Assembly: GCA_963743575.1 (NCBI GenBank)
Contig: CAVUQC010000007.1
Location: 496,001-560,000 of the forward strand
Length of the DNA: 64,000 bases
DNA from: DASUPK01 sp963743575
GTDB lineage: Bacteria; Actinomycetota; Thermoleophilia; Solirubrobacterales; 70-9
Direction: 5' to 3'
Part shown: positions 36,233 to 44,284 of the stretch, one piece after another
Numbering within the stretch: position 1 is the first letter of the stretch
How the letters are laid out: the number at the start of each line of letters is the position of its first letter
The notes under the pieces: model-generated
The model's database searches: none
What the model was told of the DNA's origin: nothing
The model's input: only the letters and a program-made list of their open reading frames with translations
Program-made: the position numbers and the translations under genes

Positions 36233-39200
36233 TCAACAGAAGTCCCTAACCACTGGAACGACGGTGCAAATGACATCGGCAGCGGTACCGGCGCCTCCGG
36301 CGGCCTCAATGTCATTCGCTATCTCAGGGTGCCCGGCATTTCGAGCCACCTGCTCCAGGATGCCAACCCCGCATCCGATCGCTCCACCGAGAACCGCGCC
36401 ATCCGCTCCGCCGACGATCGCGCCGCCAGCGGCGTCAGTGGAACCCCCCGAAAGACAGGGCTTGACAAAGTCCTCCAAGTGGTTGGCGCAACTTGCGCCC
36501 ACCAGCGGTAGGGCTCCACAAATGCTCACGCCGTCACTCAGGCTGGCGCATCCCTGAATGACCGGGATGGGGCTTGGCACACAAATGTGTCCGTGTGCGA
36601 TCGAGTTGGCGACGCCTGGCGCCGCCCCGACGACTGCGCCACCCAGATCCTCCGCGTTGTGGCAGCCCTGGCTAATCGCCGACCCGAAAACAGGAACATT
36701 TTGCGCAAGATCGCAAGCATCGCGGCCATCAAGATCCCATTTGTTCAGCGGGTTGTCCCAGCTGTAGCCGTAGCGCTCAATGGATTGACCGAACCTCGTG
36801 TGGCCGAGTAGCGGATCCTCCTCCAAGAAGCGGCCAAGGCTCGGATCGTAGGGTCGAGATCCCATCTGGACCAAGCCCGATGTCCCATCCGACGGCCGCT
36901 GATAGGCGCCCAAGAACCCATTCTCGAGCGCGGGCCCGGAAATCTGATTGCCCCATGGGTCATAGCTTTCCCGTGAGTTGACGCCGCCCGATCCATCGGC
37001 GACTGTCGTGACATCGCCATGAGAGTCGGCGAGCGGGTAGGAGGTCGTCGAACCGGCCCTCCCTTCCACGAGACCCGTCGGGCCTTGGACGTAGCTGCCA
37101 ACGACCGAAGGTGTCGCATCCGTCTTGAGAATGGCGCGATCAGTCAGGTCGCCGTAGTGGAGCGTCGTGGTGCTCGAGCCCTCCGTTCGCTCGGAGCGCC
37201 TGCCGAGTGCGTCGTAGCTGTAAGTCACGGGACTCGATCCATCGTCAACTCCGGTCAGCTGGTCGAGCGGATCCCAGCTGTAAGTGGTGGTCTGGGATCC
37301 ATTGTCCTTCTCGCTGAGGCGACCGGCGGCGTCATAGCCATAAGTCGTACCGCCGGAGTCGGCGGTGAGCTGGTTGAGGTCGTTGTAGGTGTAGGTCGTC
37401 CCGCCGGCGGAGGTGCGATTGCCGGCGTCGTCATAGCTGTAGCTGGCCGATGGGCCGCTCGGCGGAGCGAATTCCGTTAGCCGGTTTAGGGCGTCGTAGG
37501 TGTAGTCGGTCTCGTCGCTGTTTCGGTCAATCTGAGAAGTGCGGTTGCCATTCGGGTCGTAGCCGTAGCTGAAGTCCTGGAGCGTCGTGCCGGAGTGAAC
37601 CGAGCTCGTCTCGGTCATTCGCCCGTCACCGTCGTAGCTGTTCGTCGTGACAACGCCATTGGGCAGATCGGCTTCGGTCAGCTGGCCTTCGTGGTTGTAG
37701 GAGAAGCCGAGCGTGTTGCTCTGCGGATCGGTGAGCGAGGTCATCCGGTCCGCTGCGTCATAGCCGAAGGAGAGGCTGCCGCGGCCGTCGGTCTGGCCCG
37801 CCAGGTTGCCGCGCGAGTCGTAGCTCCGCGAGACAGTCTGGCCGCGACCGTCGTCGATCGAAGTCGGCAGGTCGTCGCCGTTGTAGCCGAGGTCGATCGT
37901 CTTGCCCTGCGCATCCGTGGCGCCGGTGAGACGGTTCGAAGAGTCGTACGAGTAGGAACGGAGCGTGGTGCTTCCGTCGGTGGTGGCGGTGAGGCGGTTG
38001 GCGTCGTCGTAGGAATAGTCCAGAGTCCCGACGCCGGTCGTCCGGCTGGTCAGGTTTCCGGCCGGGTCGAAACTGAAGGTGGTGTCCTTTGAGAGCGGCT
38101 GGTGGATCGCGGTGCGGCGGTTAAGGGCGTCGTAGTCGAAGCTGGTCTCGTTGCCGTTCGGATCGGTGAGCGAGGTCAGGTTTCCGTTCGGGTCGTAGCC
38201 GTAGCTCGTCGAGGTCGAGAGCGGCCCGTCGACACCGGTCATCCGGTCGAGGAGGTTGTAGCTGTAGGTCGTCGTGTGGCTGCGGGCGTCGGTCATCGAG
38301 GTGCGGTTGCCGCGTGAGTCGTAGCCAAACTGCCAGGTGTCGCCTTCCGGCCGCTCGAGCTGGGTCAGCTCGTTGGCGTCGTTGTAGGTGTAGGAGGTCG
38401 TGTTGCCGCGGCGGTCGGTGACGCTGACGGGATTGAGGTTGCCGTCGTAGGCGACGTCCGTGGAGTGCCCCAGTGGATCGGTGTAGGAGGTCGGGTGCTC
38501 CATGTTGTCGCGGGTGATCGACCAGGTGTTGGAGGCCGGATCGGTCTTCCCGGTTGGGGCTCCGTTCTCGTCATAGGAGTAAGCGGTGATATGTCCGTCC
38601 GGGGTGGTGTCTGAGGTCAGATCACCGAGAGCGTCTCTCCCGAAGGTCTCAGCCGAGTGGCCGGGCTCGGTCTTCGAGGTCAGGTAGTTGCGCGAGTTGT
38701 AGCCGTAGCTCGTCGTGTGGCTGAGCGGGTCGCTGACCGAAGTCAGATTGCCATTCGTGTCGTAGGTGTTGGTAGTGGTGTGGCCGTTGGGGTCGGTGAT
38801 CGTCAGGGGTTGCCCGGCTGAGTTGTAGGTGAGGTCAGTGTGATTGTTGTCGGGGTCGGTGATCTCGGTCAGGTTGTTGGACGACCAGTCATAGCTCCAG
38901 CTGTTCGAGCGTGCATCCGTGTAGTCGGTCAGATGGTTCGCTGAGTCGTAGCCGAAGGTCTGCTCGTTGCTGAGCGGGTCCGTGATCGAGGTCAGGTTGC
39001 CCGCGGAGTCATGCGCGAACGACCAGTCCGCGCCCCCCGGGCGGTCGACCTCGTTGACGTCGCCGGCGGAGTCGTATCCGAAGCTGGTCGTGTGTCCGAG
39101 CTCATCGGTGACCGATGTCTGCAGGCCCTGGCCATTGAAGTCGTAGGTGCGGGTGCCGCCCTCGGGCTCGGTGACCGTGGTTTCGCCGCTTCCATAGTCC

Positions 39201-41671
39201 GCGGACCATTGGTTCCCGTTGCCGTCGACCTGCTCTGTGATCCGTCCCTGTGAGTCATAGGTGTTGGTCAGGAAGGTGACATCGCGGGGGTCGGTGATCG
39301 TAGTGAGCCGATGCTGCGAGTCGTAGTCGTAGTGCGTGACCCCACCGAGTGCATCGGTCACCGTCTCGAGATCGCCGCCGGGACTGTAGGTGTAAGAGAC
39401 AGAGCGACCGGTTGAATCGGCCACCCCGGTGATGTGATTCGAAGAGTTGTAGGTGAAGGAGAGCGACTGGCCCGAGGCATCGGTGATCGACGCCAGCCGG
39501 CCGTCGGAGTTGTAGCCGTAGGTTGTGACCAGGCCGTGATCGTCGGTGATCGTCGAGACTCTCCCGGTCACGTCAAACGCATCGACGGTCTGGGTGGGAG
39601 TCGTGAGCCGGTAGGTGCCGTCGGTCTCCTGGGTCAGGACGTCGTGGATGCCGTCAGGCGGGGTGTAGGTCGAGCCAGATTTGACGAAGAGGTCGCGGCG
39701 GCCGTCCGGGCGCCTGACGATCACGTTGCCTGATTCCTGTGGAGAGGCAGCAATCAGGCCTCCGAATGACCACCCCGGCCCGAAGCCAGCGTCGGTCGGG
39801 TCAGATGAGTTGTAGGCCCGACGCAGCTCGAGGGGCTCGCGGCTCTTGTTCGTCAACGCTAGGTCGGTGTGGTGGTAGTCGAGGCCGCCGCTCACAAGGT
39901 TCACAGGGTCCTCGCCATAGGGGCAGTTGGGGCCCAAGCCAAGACATGGGTCAGAGAACGGATCCCAAAGGGGGGCCGTAATGAGATTTCCACTGATGGT
40001 GTCTCCGGTCCCCATCGGCCCCGGGCCCCCAGCTCCTCCGAAGTTGTCGTCAGGGACTGTCAGCGGCGTTCCCCCTGTGTACTGGACACCGGTCGTGTTT
40101 CCGTGGATGACGTTCCAGGAGACGTCAGGGGTTCCGCTGCTTATGTACAAACCTGTGGAGTTGCCCGAGAACGTCGAATGAGTTGCGGCGGCGCTGCCCA
40201 TGGCAGCCGCAACATTCAGTCCGGTGCCGTTGTTTCGAATCTTTGAATGGTCCAGGGAAAAGGTCCTCGTGCACGAGCAATTGGCGTTGAAAGTCGCGTC
40301 GATCCCTGTCGTCGCGTAGCTGAGATCGACGTGGTCGAGGGTCGATGTCACCGGCCATGAGCCATCAACGCCGTTGAGGAAGATCTTGCTCCAGTCGTTC
40401 GGCGCCGGTGAATTCGCGGACCCGTTCGCGTTGGTGTCACCACCGACGCTGTCGTCCTTGATCGAAGTGATCGTCACTGGGTTTCCGGCGCTCCCCGTCG
40501 CGTCGAATCCACCTCGGACATCGATATTCCCGCCGCCGGCGGTCACCTTGGTCACTAGACCGGCTCCCAGCGTTAAGGTCGCGCCCGTGTCGACCCTGAG
40601 GTTGTAGCCACCGCGGATCACCATCACGAAGCCGTGGTCCTCCCAGGTCGATGAATCGGCCACGTTGCCGGCGACCCAAATGGCGTTGGCGTCGTTCCCG
40701 CTCAGCGTGTTCTCGTCGATGTCCGCCGGGATCGAGCTGCTGTAAGGATCGACGTAGTAGTCGATCGGACGACCGCCATTTTCGACCGTGTTGCCCGACA
40801 GGCTGACCCCGGTGACGGAGTTGCCGTAGTAGGAGGGGCCGCCGTAAACGCTGATCGCGGCGAAACTCGACGGAGAGGGATCATCTGAGGTGGGCGCTCC
40901 ACAGCCGTCAACGGTGTTGTCATGGATGTTCACATCTCCGCTGCCGCCGTAGTAGGAGATGCCATAGCCCGAGCCGAGCAGGGAGGAAGGCGACTCGAGG
41001 CTGGCACAGTCGCTGATTGTGTTGTCGGCGATCTCCGGGCTTCCGCCAGCGGTGTAGATACCGGCGCCGTTGTGGGCGAGGGTGTTGCCGGATATCGAGG
41101 TCGTGTTTCCGGGCGGGAGTGAGATCGCCTGGTAGCCGTGGTCTATCTCCGAATCGGTGATCGCGGTGAGACTCGAACCACTCTGCGCCTGGATCCCGGC
41201 AAAACCGAACCAGCCCGTGTAGTTGATATTGGCGTGATGGATTTCGCCGCCTCCGCCTGAGTCGAAGACGATCCCGCGCCAGTCTTGCTGCGCAGGTGAA
41301 GTCGCAGTTCCATCGCCGTTGGTATCGCCAGAAATGGAGTCGTCCCTCAGCGAGGTGAACGTAACCGGGTTCGAGCTCGTCCCCTCGACATCAAGGGTCC
41401 CGTCGACGATGAGCTTGACGCTGCGCTCCAGCTTGATCACGGCGCCTGGATCAACCGTGACGGTCACGCCCGAGGGGATCGTTACCCAGTCGTTCGCCAC
41501 GTACGGTGAGCCGGCGGCATCCCAGGTCTGGTTGCTTGAGATGGTGCCCGGCAGTGTTGTCGCTTGCGCGAGGCTTGGCGCTACCGCCAGAACGCCCCCG
41601 ACGAGAAGCCCAATAAGTGCCCAACCCCGTTTCACACCTCTGCCCAGATCCAGAGCAGAACCCCTTGACAT
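36233..41671 (-). CDS. Secreted Rhs/YD-repeat protein with variable C-terminal tip
   Basis: A 1812-residue exported protein. In order: Sec signal peptide (about residues 1-37, ending SLAQA), a right-handed beta-helix region (~40-560, repeats such as ISGNTLAHNGAGIY), a DUF6531-type segment (~585-640, DPVNLVSGGLDYHHTDL), many YD repeats (~655-1590) that should form a hollow beta-cocoon, the Rhs core end (GRFLEEDPLLG...NPLNKWDLDGRD, ~1598-1651), and a 161-residue tip. The tip has ten cysteines and a glycine-zipper-like stretch (AGGAIVGGADGAVLGGAIG). This is the layout of WapA/Rhs polymorphic toxins. The toxic activity is unproven, and no known toxin domain is recognised. It is the main cargo of the element. 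Confidence 0.9.
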   Translation of the reverse strand: MSRGSALDLGRGVKRGWALIGLLVGGVLAVAPSLAQATTLPGTISSNQTWDAAGSPYVANDWVTIPSGVTVTVDPGAVIKLERSVKLIVDGTLDVEGTSSNPVTFTSLRDDSISGDTNGDGTATSPAQQDWRGIVFDSGGGGEIHHANINYTGWFGFAGIQAQSGSSLTAITDSEIDHGYQAISLPPGNTTSISGNTLAHNGAGIYTAGGSPEIADNTISDCASLESPSSLLGSGYGISYYGGSGDVNIHDNTVDGCGAPTSDDPSPSSFAAISVYGGPSYYGNSVTGVSLSGNTVENGGRPIDYYVDPYSSSIPADIDENTLSGNDANAIWVAGNVADSSTWEDHGFVMVIRGGYNLRVDTGATLTLGAGLVTKVTAGGGNIDVRGGFDATGSAGNPVTITSIKDDSVGGDTNANGSANSPAPNDWSKIFLNGVDGSWPVTSTLDHVDLSYATTGIDATFNANCSCTRTFSLDHSKIRNNGTGLNVAAAMGSAAATHSTFSGNSTGLYISSGTPDVSWNVIHGNTTGVQYTGGTPLTVPDDNFGGAGGPGPMGTGDTISGNLITAPLWDPFSDPCLGLGPNCPYGEDPVNLVSGGLDYHHTDLALTNKSREPLELRRAYNSSDPTDAGFGPGWSFGGLIAASPQESGNVIVRRPDGRRDLFVKSGSTYTPPDGIHDVLTQETDGTYRLTTPTQTVDAFDVTGRVSTITDDHGLVTTYGYNSDGRLASITDASGQSLSFTYNSSNHITGVADSTGRSVSYTYSPGGDLETVTDALGGVTHYDYDSQHRLTTITDPRDVTFLTNTYDSQGRITEQVDGNGNQWSADYGSGETTVTEPEGGTRTYDFNGQGLQTSVTDELGHTTSFGYDSAGDVNEVDRPGGADWSFAHDSAGNLTSITDPLSNEQTFGYDSANHLTDYTDARSNSWSYDWSSNNLTEITDPDNNHTDLTYNSAGQPLTITDPNGHTTTNTYDTNGNLTSVSDPLSHTTSYGYNSRNYLTSKTEPGHSAETFGRDALGDLTSDTTPDGHITAYSYDENGAPTGKTDPASNTWSITRDNMEHPTSYTDPLGHSTDVAYDGNLNPVSVTDRRGNTTSYTYNDANELTQLERPEGDTWQFGYDSRGNRTSMTDARSHTTTYSYNLLDRMTGVDGPLSTSTSYGYDPNGNLTSLTDPNGNETSFDYDALNRRTAIHQPLSKDTTFSFDPAGNLTSRTTGVGTLDYSYDDANRLTATTDGSTTLRSYSYDSSNRLTGATDAQGKTIDLGYNGDDLPTSIDDGRGQTVSRSYDSRGNLAGQTDGRGSLSFGYDAADRMTSLTDPQSNTLGFSYNHEGQLTEADLPNGVVTTNSYDGDGRMTETSSVHSGTTLQDFSYGYDPNGNRTSQIDRNSDETDYTYDALNRLTEFAPPSGPSASYSYDDAGNRTSAGGTTYTYNDLNQLTADSGGTTYGYDAAGRLSEKDNGSQTTTYSWDPLDQLTGVDDGSSPVTYSYDALGRRSERTEGSSTTTLHYGDLTDRAILKTDATPSVVGSYVQGPTGLVEGRAGSTTSYPLADSHGDVTTVADGSGGVNSRESYDPWGNQISGPALENGFLGAYQRPSDGTSGLVQMGSRPYDPSLGRFLEEDPLLGHTRFGQSIERYGYSWDNPLNKWDLDGRDACDLAQNVPVFGSAISQGCHNAEDLGGAVVGAAPGVANSIAHGHICVPSPIPVIQGCASLSDGVSICGALPLVGASCANHLEDFVKPCLSGGSTDAAGGAIVGGADGAVLGGAIGCGVGILEQVARNAGHPEIANDIEAAGGAGTAADVICTVVPVVRDFC

Positions 41672-41723
41672 CCGAATCTCGTTTCTCCCTCTTCGGCGAT
41701 CATCCCGGACGCCGCCGGGCGCG

Positions 41724-41753
41724 ACCTTACTCCTAGCAATGGCTAGTCGTCAA
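41724..41753 (-). promoter_or_regulatory. Candidate Rhs promoter with palindrome in the spacer
   Basis: On the minus strand TTGACG (41753-41748) and TAAGGT (41729-41724) are separated by 18 bases, giving a sigma-70-like layout. The inverted repeat CTAGC-AATG-GCTAG (41733-41746) lies inside that spacer, so a repressor bound there would block polymerase. The start codon is 52 bases downstream. Assignment is by pattern only. Confidence 0.35.
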
Positions 41754-41848
41754 GCTCGAATCAGCAAAGTTCCACAAAGGCGTCCACAAGTCCGGACACA
41801 GGTACGGACCCGCCGCCCGCACCCGCGGAAGCTTTCTAGGCACGGACC

Positions 41849-41918
41849 GGCCCTTCGTACGCCGCCGACCACCCGCCCACAACGAAGAGTGCGGGTGGTC
41901 GGCGGCTAGCTACGGGCC
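41849..41918. repeat. Large hairpin, candidate origin or operator
   Basis: A perfect 16-bp inverted repeat (GCCGCCGACCACCCGC at 41861-41876 and its complement at 41891-41906) with a 14-base loop, extended after a symmetrical 7x7 interior loop by GGCCC/GGGCC. It lies between two divergent genes, so it does not serve as a terminator for either. Such cruciforms occur at plasmid origins and transfer origins. Confidence 0.75.
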
Positions 41919-41986
41919 AGTAGTAGTAGAGGGGTATGCGCGGGTGCGAACGGCGGGACGATTTGGGGTGATTTGCGTCATGAGGG

Positions 41987-42874
41987 GTGATGCCAAGAAA
42001 GAAGCGAGTAAAGGGAGAGTCAGAGACGATCAGCTTCAGGGATCTGCAAGTGCTGGATTTCATCTGCAGATTCGGAGTGGTGAACAGGACTGCGGTTCAG
42101 TGGTGGGCTGAGACTGGGCGGTCGGTGACCCTCGACAGGGAGCGTCGGCTGAGGGAGGCCGGGCTGATCCGCGTGCATCCGCCGATCGGGCGAAGCGGCC
42201 CGCTGATCGCAATCACCGGTCGCGGCCTGCGGCTCGCTGGCCGAAGCGAGCTCGGTCCGGCGAGGGTCTCGGTCTGGTCGGCCACCCACTCGGTGGCCTG
42301 CGCCCAGGTTGCCGCCCACCTGGAGCGATCAGGCGACCAGGTCCTCTCCGAGCGCGAGCTGCTCGCCGAGGAAAAACGCTTCGGCGACCGTTTCTACTCG
42401 GCGCAGCGCCCCTACCCCGCCGAAGGCTGGCACCGCCCGGACCTCTACTGCTTCACGCACCGCGAGGGCAGGATCGAGGAGCACGTGATCGAGGTGGAGC
42501 TGACGGCGAAGGCACCGGAGCGCCTGGTGAAGATCATTGAGACCTGGGAGTCCCACAAGCTCCGTAACCCCGACGGCCGCGAGATCCTGGAGCCCGCCGA
42601 GCAGACCCCCCACCGGATCATCTACCTCTGCCCTACGAAGATCGTCCCCTTCGTCCGGCGGGCGGTGCAGAAGGCGGGAGCCGGCTGGTGCGTCTCGGTC
42701 GAGGAGCTGTGGTTCGATCACTCCCCCTTTGCCCGACCTGAGAGCCAGCCTAGCGGCGGCCTAGGCGCGGACCGTCAACCCCCGGAGGGGGTCGGGGCGG
42801 AGCCCCTTGACGGCCGCGCCGCCGCCGCTACTGTCGCGGCCAGGTCGGGGGCAGAGAACGGCGGCGGTCGATGA
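41987..42874 (+). CDS. Replication-relaxation-like protein
   Basis: A 295-residue protein with an N-terminal winged helix (ISFRDLQVLDFICRFGVVN, then TLDRERRLREAGLIR, residues about 16-60) and a C-terminal nuclease-like region with WHRPDLYCF and HVIEVELTAK, a layout of the replication-relaxation family found on actinobacterial plasmids and integrative elements. These proteins are thought to help element replication, but their biochemistry is largely unknown. The last ~45 residues are low-complexity and coincide with an inverted repeat in the DNA. Its stop overlaps the excisionase start (ATGA). Confidence 0.75.
   Translation: MMPRKKRVKGESETISFRDLQVLDFICRFGVVNRTAVQWWAETGRSVTLDRERRLREAGLIRVHPPIGRSGPLIAITGRGLRLAGRSELGPARVSVWSATHSVACAQVAAHLERSGDQVLSERELLAEEKRFGDRFYSAQRPYPAEGWHRPDLYCFTHREGRIEEHVIEVELTAKAPERLVKIIETWESHKLRNPDGREILEPAEQTPHRIIYLCPTKIVPFVRRAVQKAGAGWCVSVEELWFDHSPFARPESQPSGGLGADRQPPEGVGAEPLDGRAAAATVAARSGAENGGGR
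42751..42830. repeat. Long imperfect inverted repeat in the 3' end of the replication-relaxation gene
   Basis: The left arm (42751-42778) and the right arm (42807-42830) are complementary except for one and three missing bases in the right arm, and a second small hairpin (CCCCCGG / GGGGG) sits between them. The block is GC-rich and lies just upstream of the excisionase and integrase starts, so it could regulate their translation or mark a replication site. Confidence 0.6.
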
Positions 42875-43092
42875 GTGCGGGATTCGGCGAACCCTGGCTG
42901 ACGAAACGTGAGCTGGCCCGCAAACTCCGCGTTTCTCCACGGACCGTGGAACGGCTTCGACTTCCATTCACGCGCGTTGGTGGTCAGAATCGCTACCGGA
43001 TGAGTCAGGTCGAATCAGCCTTGGCGGGGCACGACGAACTGCCGGACAACGTCGTGCCGCTTCGGCGGACGCAAAGGGATGAAGCAGCATGA
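42871..43092 (+). CDS. Excisionase-like helix-turn-helix protein
   Basis: A 73-residue basic protein with a MerR/HTH_17-type helix-turn-helix: WLTKRELARKLRVSPRTVERLR (residues about 9-30) and a wing ending VGGQNRYR. Small proteins of this type next to an integrase act as recombination directionality factors. Its start overlaps the stop of the replication-relaxation gene and its stop overlaps the integrase start, so the three are translated together. The CGGTAGC repeats at the element ends are plausible binding sites. Confidence 0.8.
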   Translation: MSAGFGEPWLTKRELARKLRVSPRTVERLRLPFTRVGGQNRYRMSQVESALAGHDELPDNVVPLRRTQRDEAA

Positions 43093-44165
43093 GCGCATTC
43101 CGGAGGGGGAGGGGCTGGGCGGCGAAGTACGTCGCTGGAGCCCGCCAGATCTGGGTTCCGGGCGGGCCCTTCGCGACGAAGCGCTCGGCGCAGCAGGCAG
43201 AACAGCGGCACCGGGAGCTGCTCGCCAGGCGCCGAACCGAGGAAACCTGCGAGAGCTTTGCCGAGCGCTGGCTGCGTGAGTGGCCTCGACCTTCACCCGG
43301 GACGCGACACACGTACGCGCGAGCCGCCCATCGCTTCGCCGAGCATTTCGGGCCGACGCCGCTCGGTGAGGTTGAGCGGCTGTCTGCTCGAACCTGGGCG
43401 CTGCAGGTCCCGCGCAACATCGCGAAGCCGATCGCGACGATGTACGAGGACGCTCGCAACGTTGGACTGGTCGAGACGAATCCGTTCTCGAACCTGCGAC
43501 TGCCGATCAGCGAGAAGACACAGGAAGTACACCCGCCCAGCCTGGACGAGTACCGACAGCTGGTGGAGGCATGCAGCGTCCTTGGCGGCTACGGCTCCGA
43601 GTTCAGAGCGATCATCCAGTTCGCGGCGTGGACTGGTGTTCGGATTGGCGAGCTTGCTGCTCTCAAGTGGGGTGACATCGATGGCGACTTCGTCTGGATT
43701 CGCCGGGCCCGCAAGAACGACGGCTCGATCGGTAAGCCCAAGAACGGGCGGGAACGGAAGATCGTCTTTCTCGAGCCGGCTCGCGTTCTCGACCAAGTTC
43801 CCAAACGCGCAGCCTCCGAGTTCATCTTTCACTCTCCCCGCGGCGTGCCCCTGACGAAGAACAACCACCACTACGCGTGGCGGCAGGTGCGGGCGTCATC
43901 GGGCCTCGTACAAGCCCGCCAGGAGGCGGGGCTCCCGGGGGTTCGATTCCACGATTTGCGTCACTTCTGCGCTACTCAGCTGCTTGAGATGGGACTCTCA
44001 CATTTCGACGTGTCCGTCCAGCTCGGCCACGAGGACGGCGGCGCTCTGGTGATGAGCCGCTACGGGCATCCTTCAAGGGAAGCCGCCCGCGAGCGGCTAC
44101 TAGGGGCATTCCGACGCCAGACGATCAACACCGGTAGCGAGATCGGTAGCGTCGGATTGCCGTAG
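43089..44165 (+). CDS. Tyrosine-recombinase integrase
   Basis: A 358-residue site-specific recombinase. An arm-type N-terminus and a SAM-like core-binding domain (about residues 55-155) precede the catalytic domain. All expected residues are visible: Arg in TGVRIGEL (~184), Lys in the NGRERK turn (~221), HxxR in FHDLRH (~287-290), the His in QLGHED and the nucleophile Tyr in MSRYGHP (~325). It should cut and join the tRNA-Pro att site. A terminator follows within 12 bases, and the right att site lies 40 bases downstream. Confidence 0.95.
   Translation: MSAFRRGRGWAAKYVAGARQIWVPGGPFATKRSAQQAEQRHRELLARRRTEETCESFAERWLREWPRPSPGTRHTYARAAHRFAEHFGPTPLGEVERLSARTWALQVPRNIAKPIATMYEDARNVGLVETNPFSNLRLPISEKTQEVHPPSLDEYRQLVEACSVLGGYGSEFRAIIQFAAWTGVRIGELAALKWGDIDGDFVWIRRARKNDGSIGKPKNGRERKIVFLEPARVLDQVPKRAASEFIFHSPRGVPLTKNNHHYAWRQVRASSGLVQARQEAGLPGVRFHDLRHFCATQLLEMGLSHFDVSVQLGHEDGGALVMSRYGHPSREAARERLLGAFRRQTINTGSEIGSVGLP
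44132..44150. repeat. Right-end CGGTAGC repeats (candidate arm-type sites)
   Basis: Two direct copies of CGGTAGC at 44132-44138 and 44144-44150, inside the last codons of the integrase gene. They match the pair at the left end of the element in sequence and nearly in spacing. Function as integrase arm sites is inferred. Confidence 0.55.
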
Positions 44166-44176
44166 TCCCGCGATCA

Positions 44177-44197
44177 AGCCCGATTGGCGGGCTTTTT
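44177..44197 (+). terminator. Rho-independent terminator after the integrase
   Basis: Stem AGCCCG/CGGGCT with a five-base loop, followed by a run of T. It lies 11 bases past the integrase stop and should end the element's rightward transcript just inside the right att site. Confidence 0.8.
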
Positions 44198-44205
44198 CGC
44201 TGGAT

Positions 44206-44253
44206 CGCCCCGATTTGGTCTCACCTCTGCGGCAGGGAGCGACGGGTCACGAC
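44206..44253 (+). repeat. Right attachment site
   Basis: This 48-base copy shares CGCCCCGATT, TGCGGCAGG, AGCGAC and GGTCACGAC with the site at 35730-35776. Only the first ten bases continue the tRNA homology; no T-arm sequence precedes it. The divergence between the copies suggests either an old insertion or that the crossover core is limited to the first ~10 bases. Confidence 0.8.
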
Positions 44254-44284
44254 CCGCCGCTCGGCGAGCGAATCGCCGCCTGGC

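Larger units (their letters stand above)
41672..41986. other. Divergent intergenic region between Rhs and replication-relaxation genes
   Basis: This 315-base gap holds a candidate Rhs promoter (41724-41753), two TCCACAA motifs 12 bases apart (41771-41777, 41783-41789) that resemble degenerate DnaA boxes, a GTCCGGAC palindrome, a large hairpin (41849-41918), and GTAGTAGTAG-type sequence near 41920. No further open gene is seen. It could hold the element's origin or its control region. Confidence 0.6.
35730..44253. mobile_element. Integrative element in tRNA-Pro carrying an Rhs gene
   Basis: The element is bounded by imperfect 47/48-base direct repeats that begin in the tRNA acceptor end. Its right half encodes a coupled set of replication-relaxation-like protein, excisionase-like protein and tyrosine integrase, and the left half carries the Rhs gene and a small membrane protein. 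CGGTAGC repeats lie just inside both ends. No conjugation, capsid or transposase genes are seen. At ~8.5 kb it is small, and could be a mobilisable or satellite-type element rather than a full ICE or prophage. Confidence 0.85.

Noticed and set aside
35738..44205. Prophage interpretation of the element
   Set aside because: No capsid, portal, terminase, lysin or tail gene is present; only integration and replication-type genes with an Rhs cargo.
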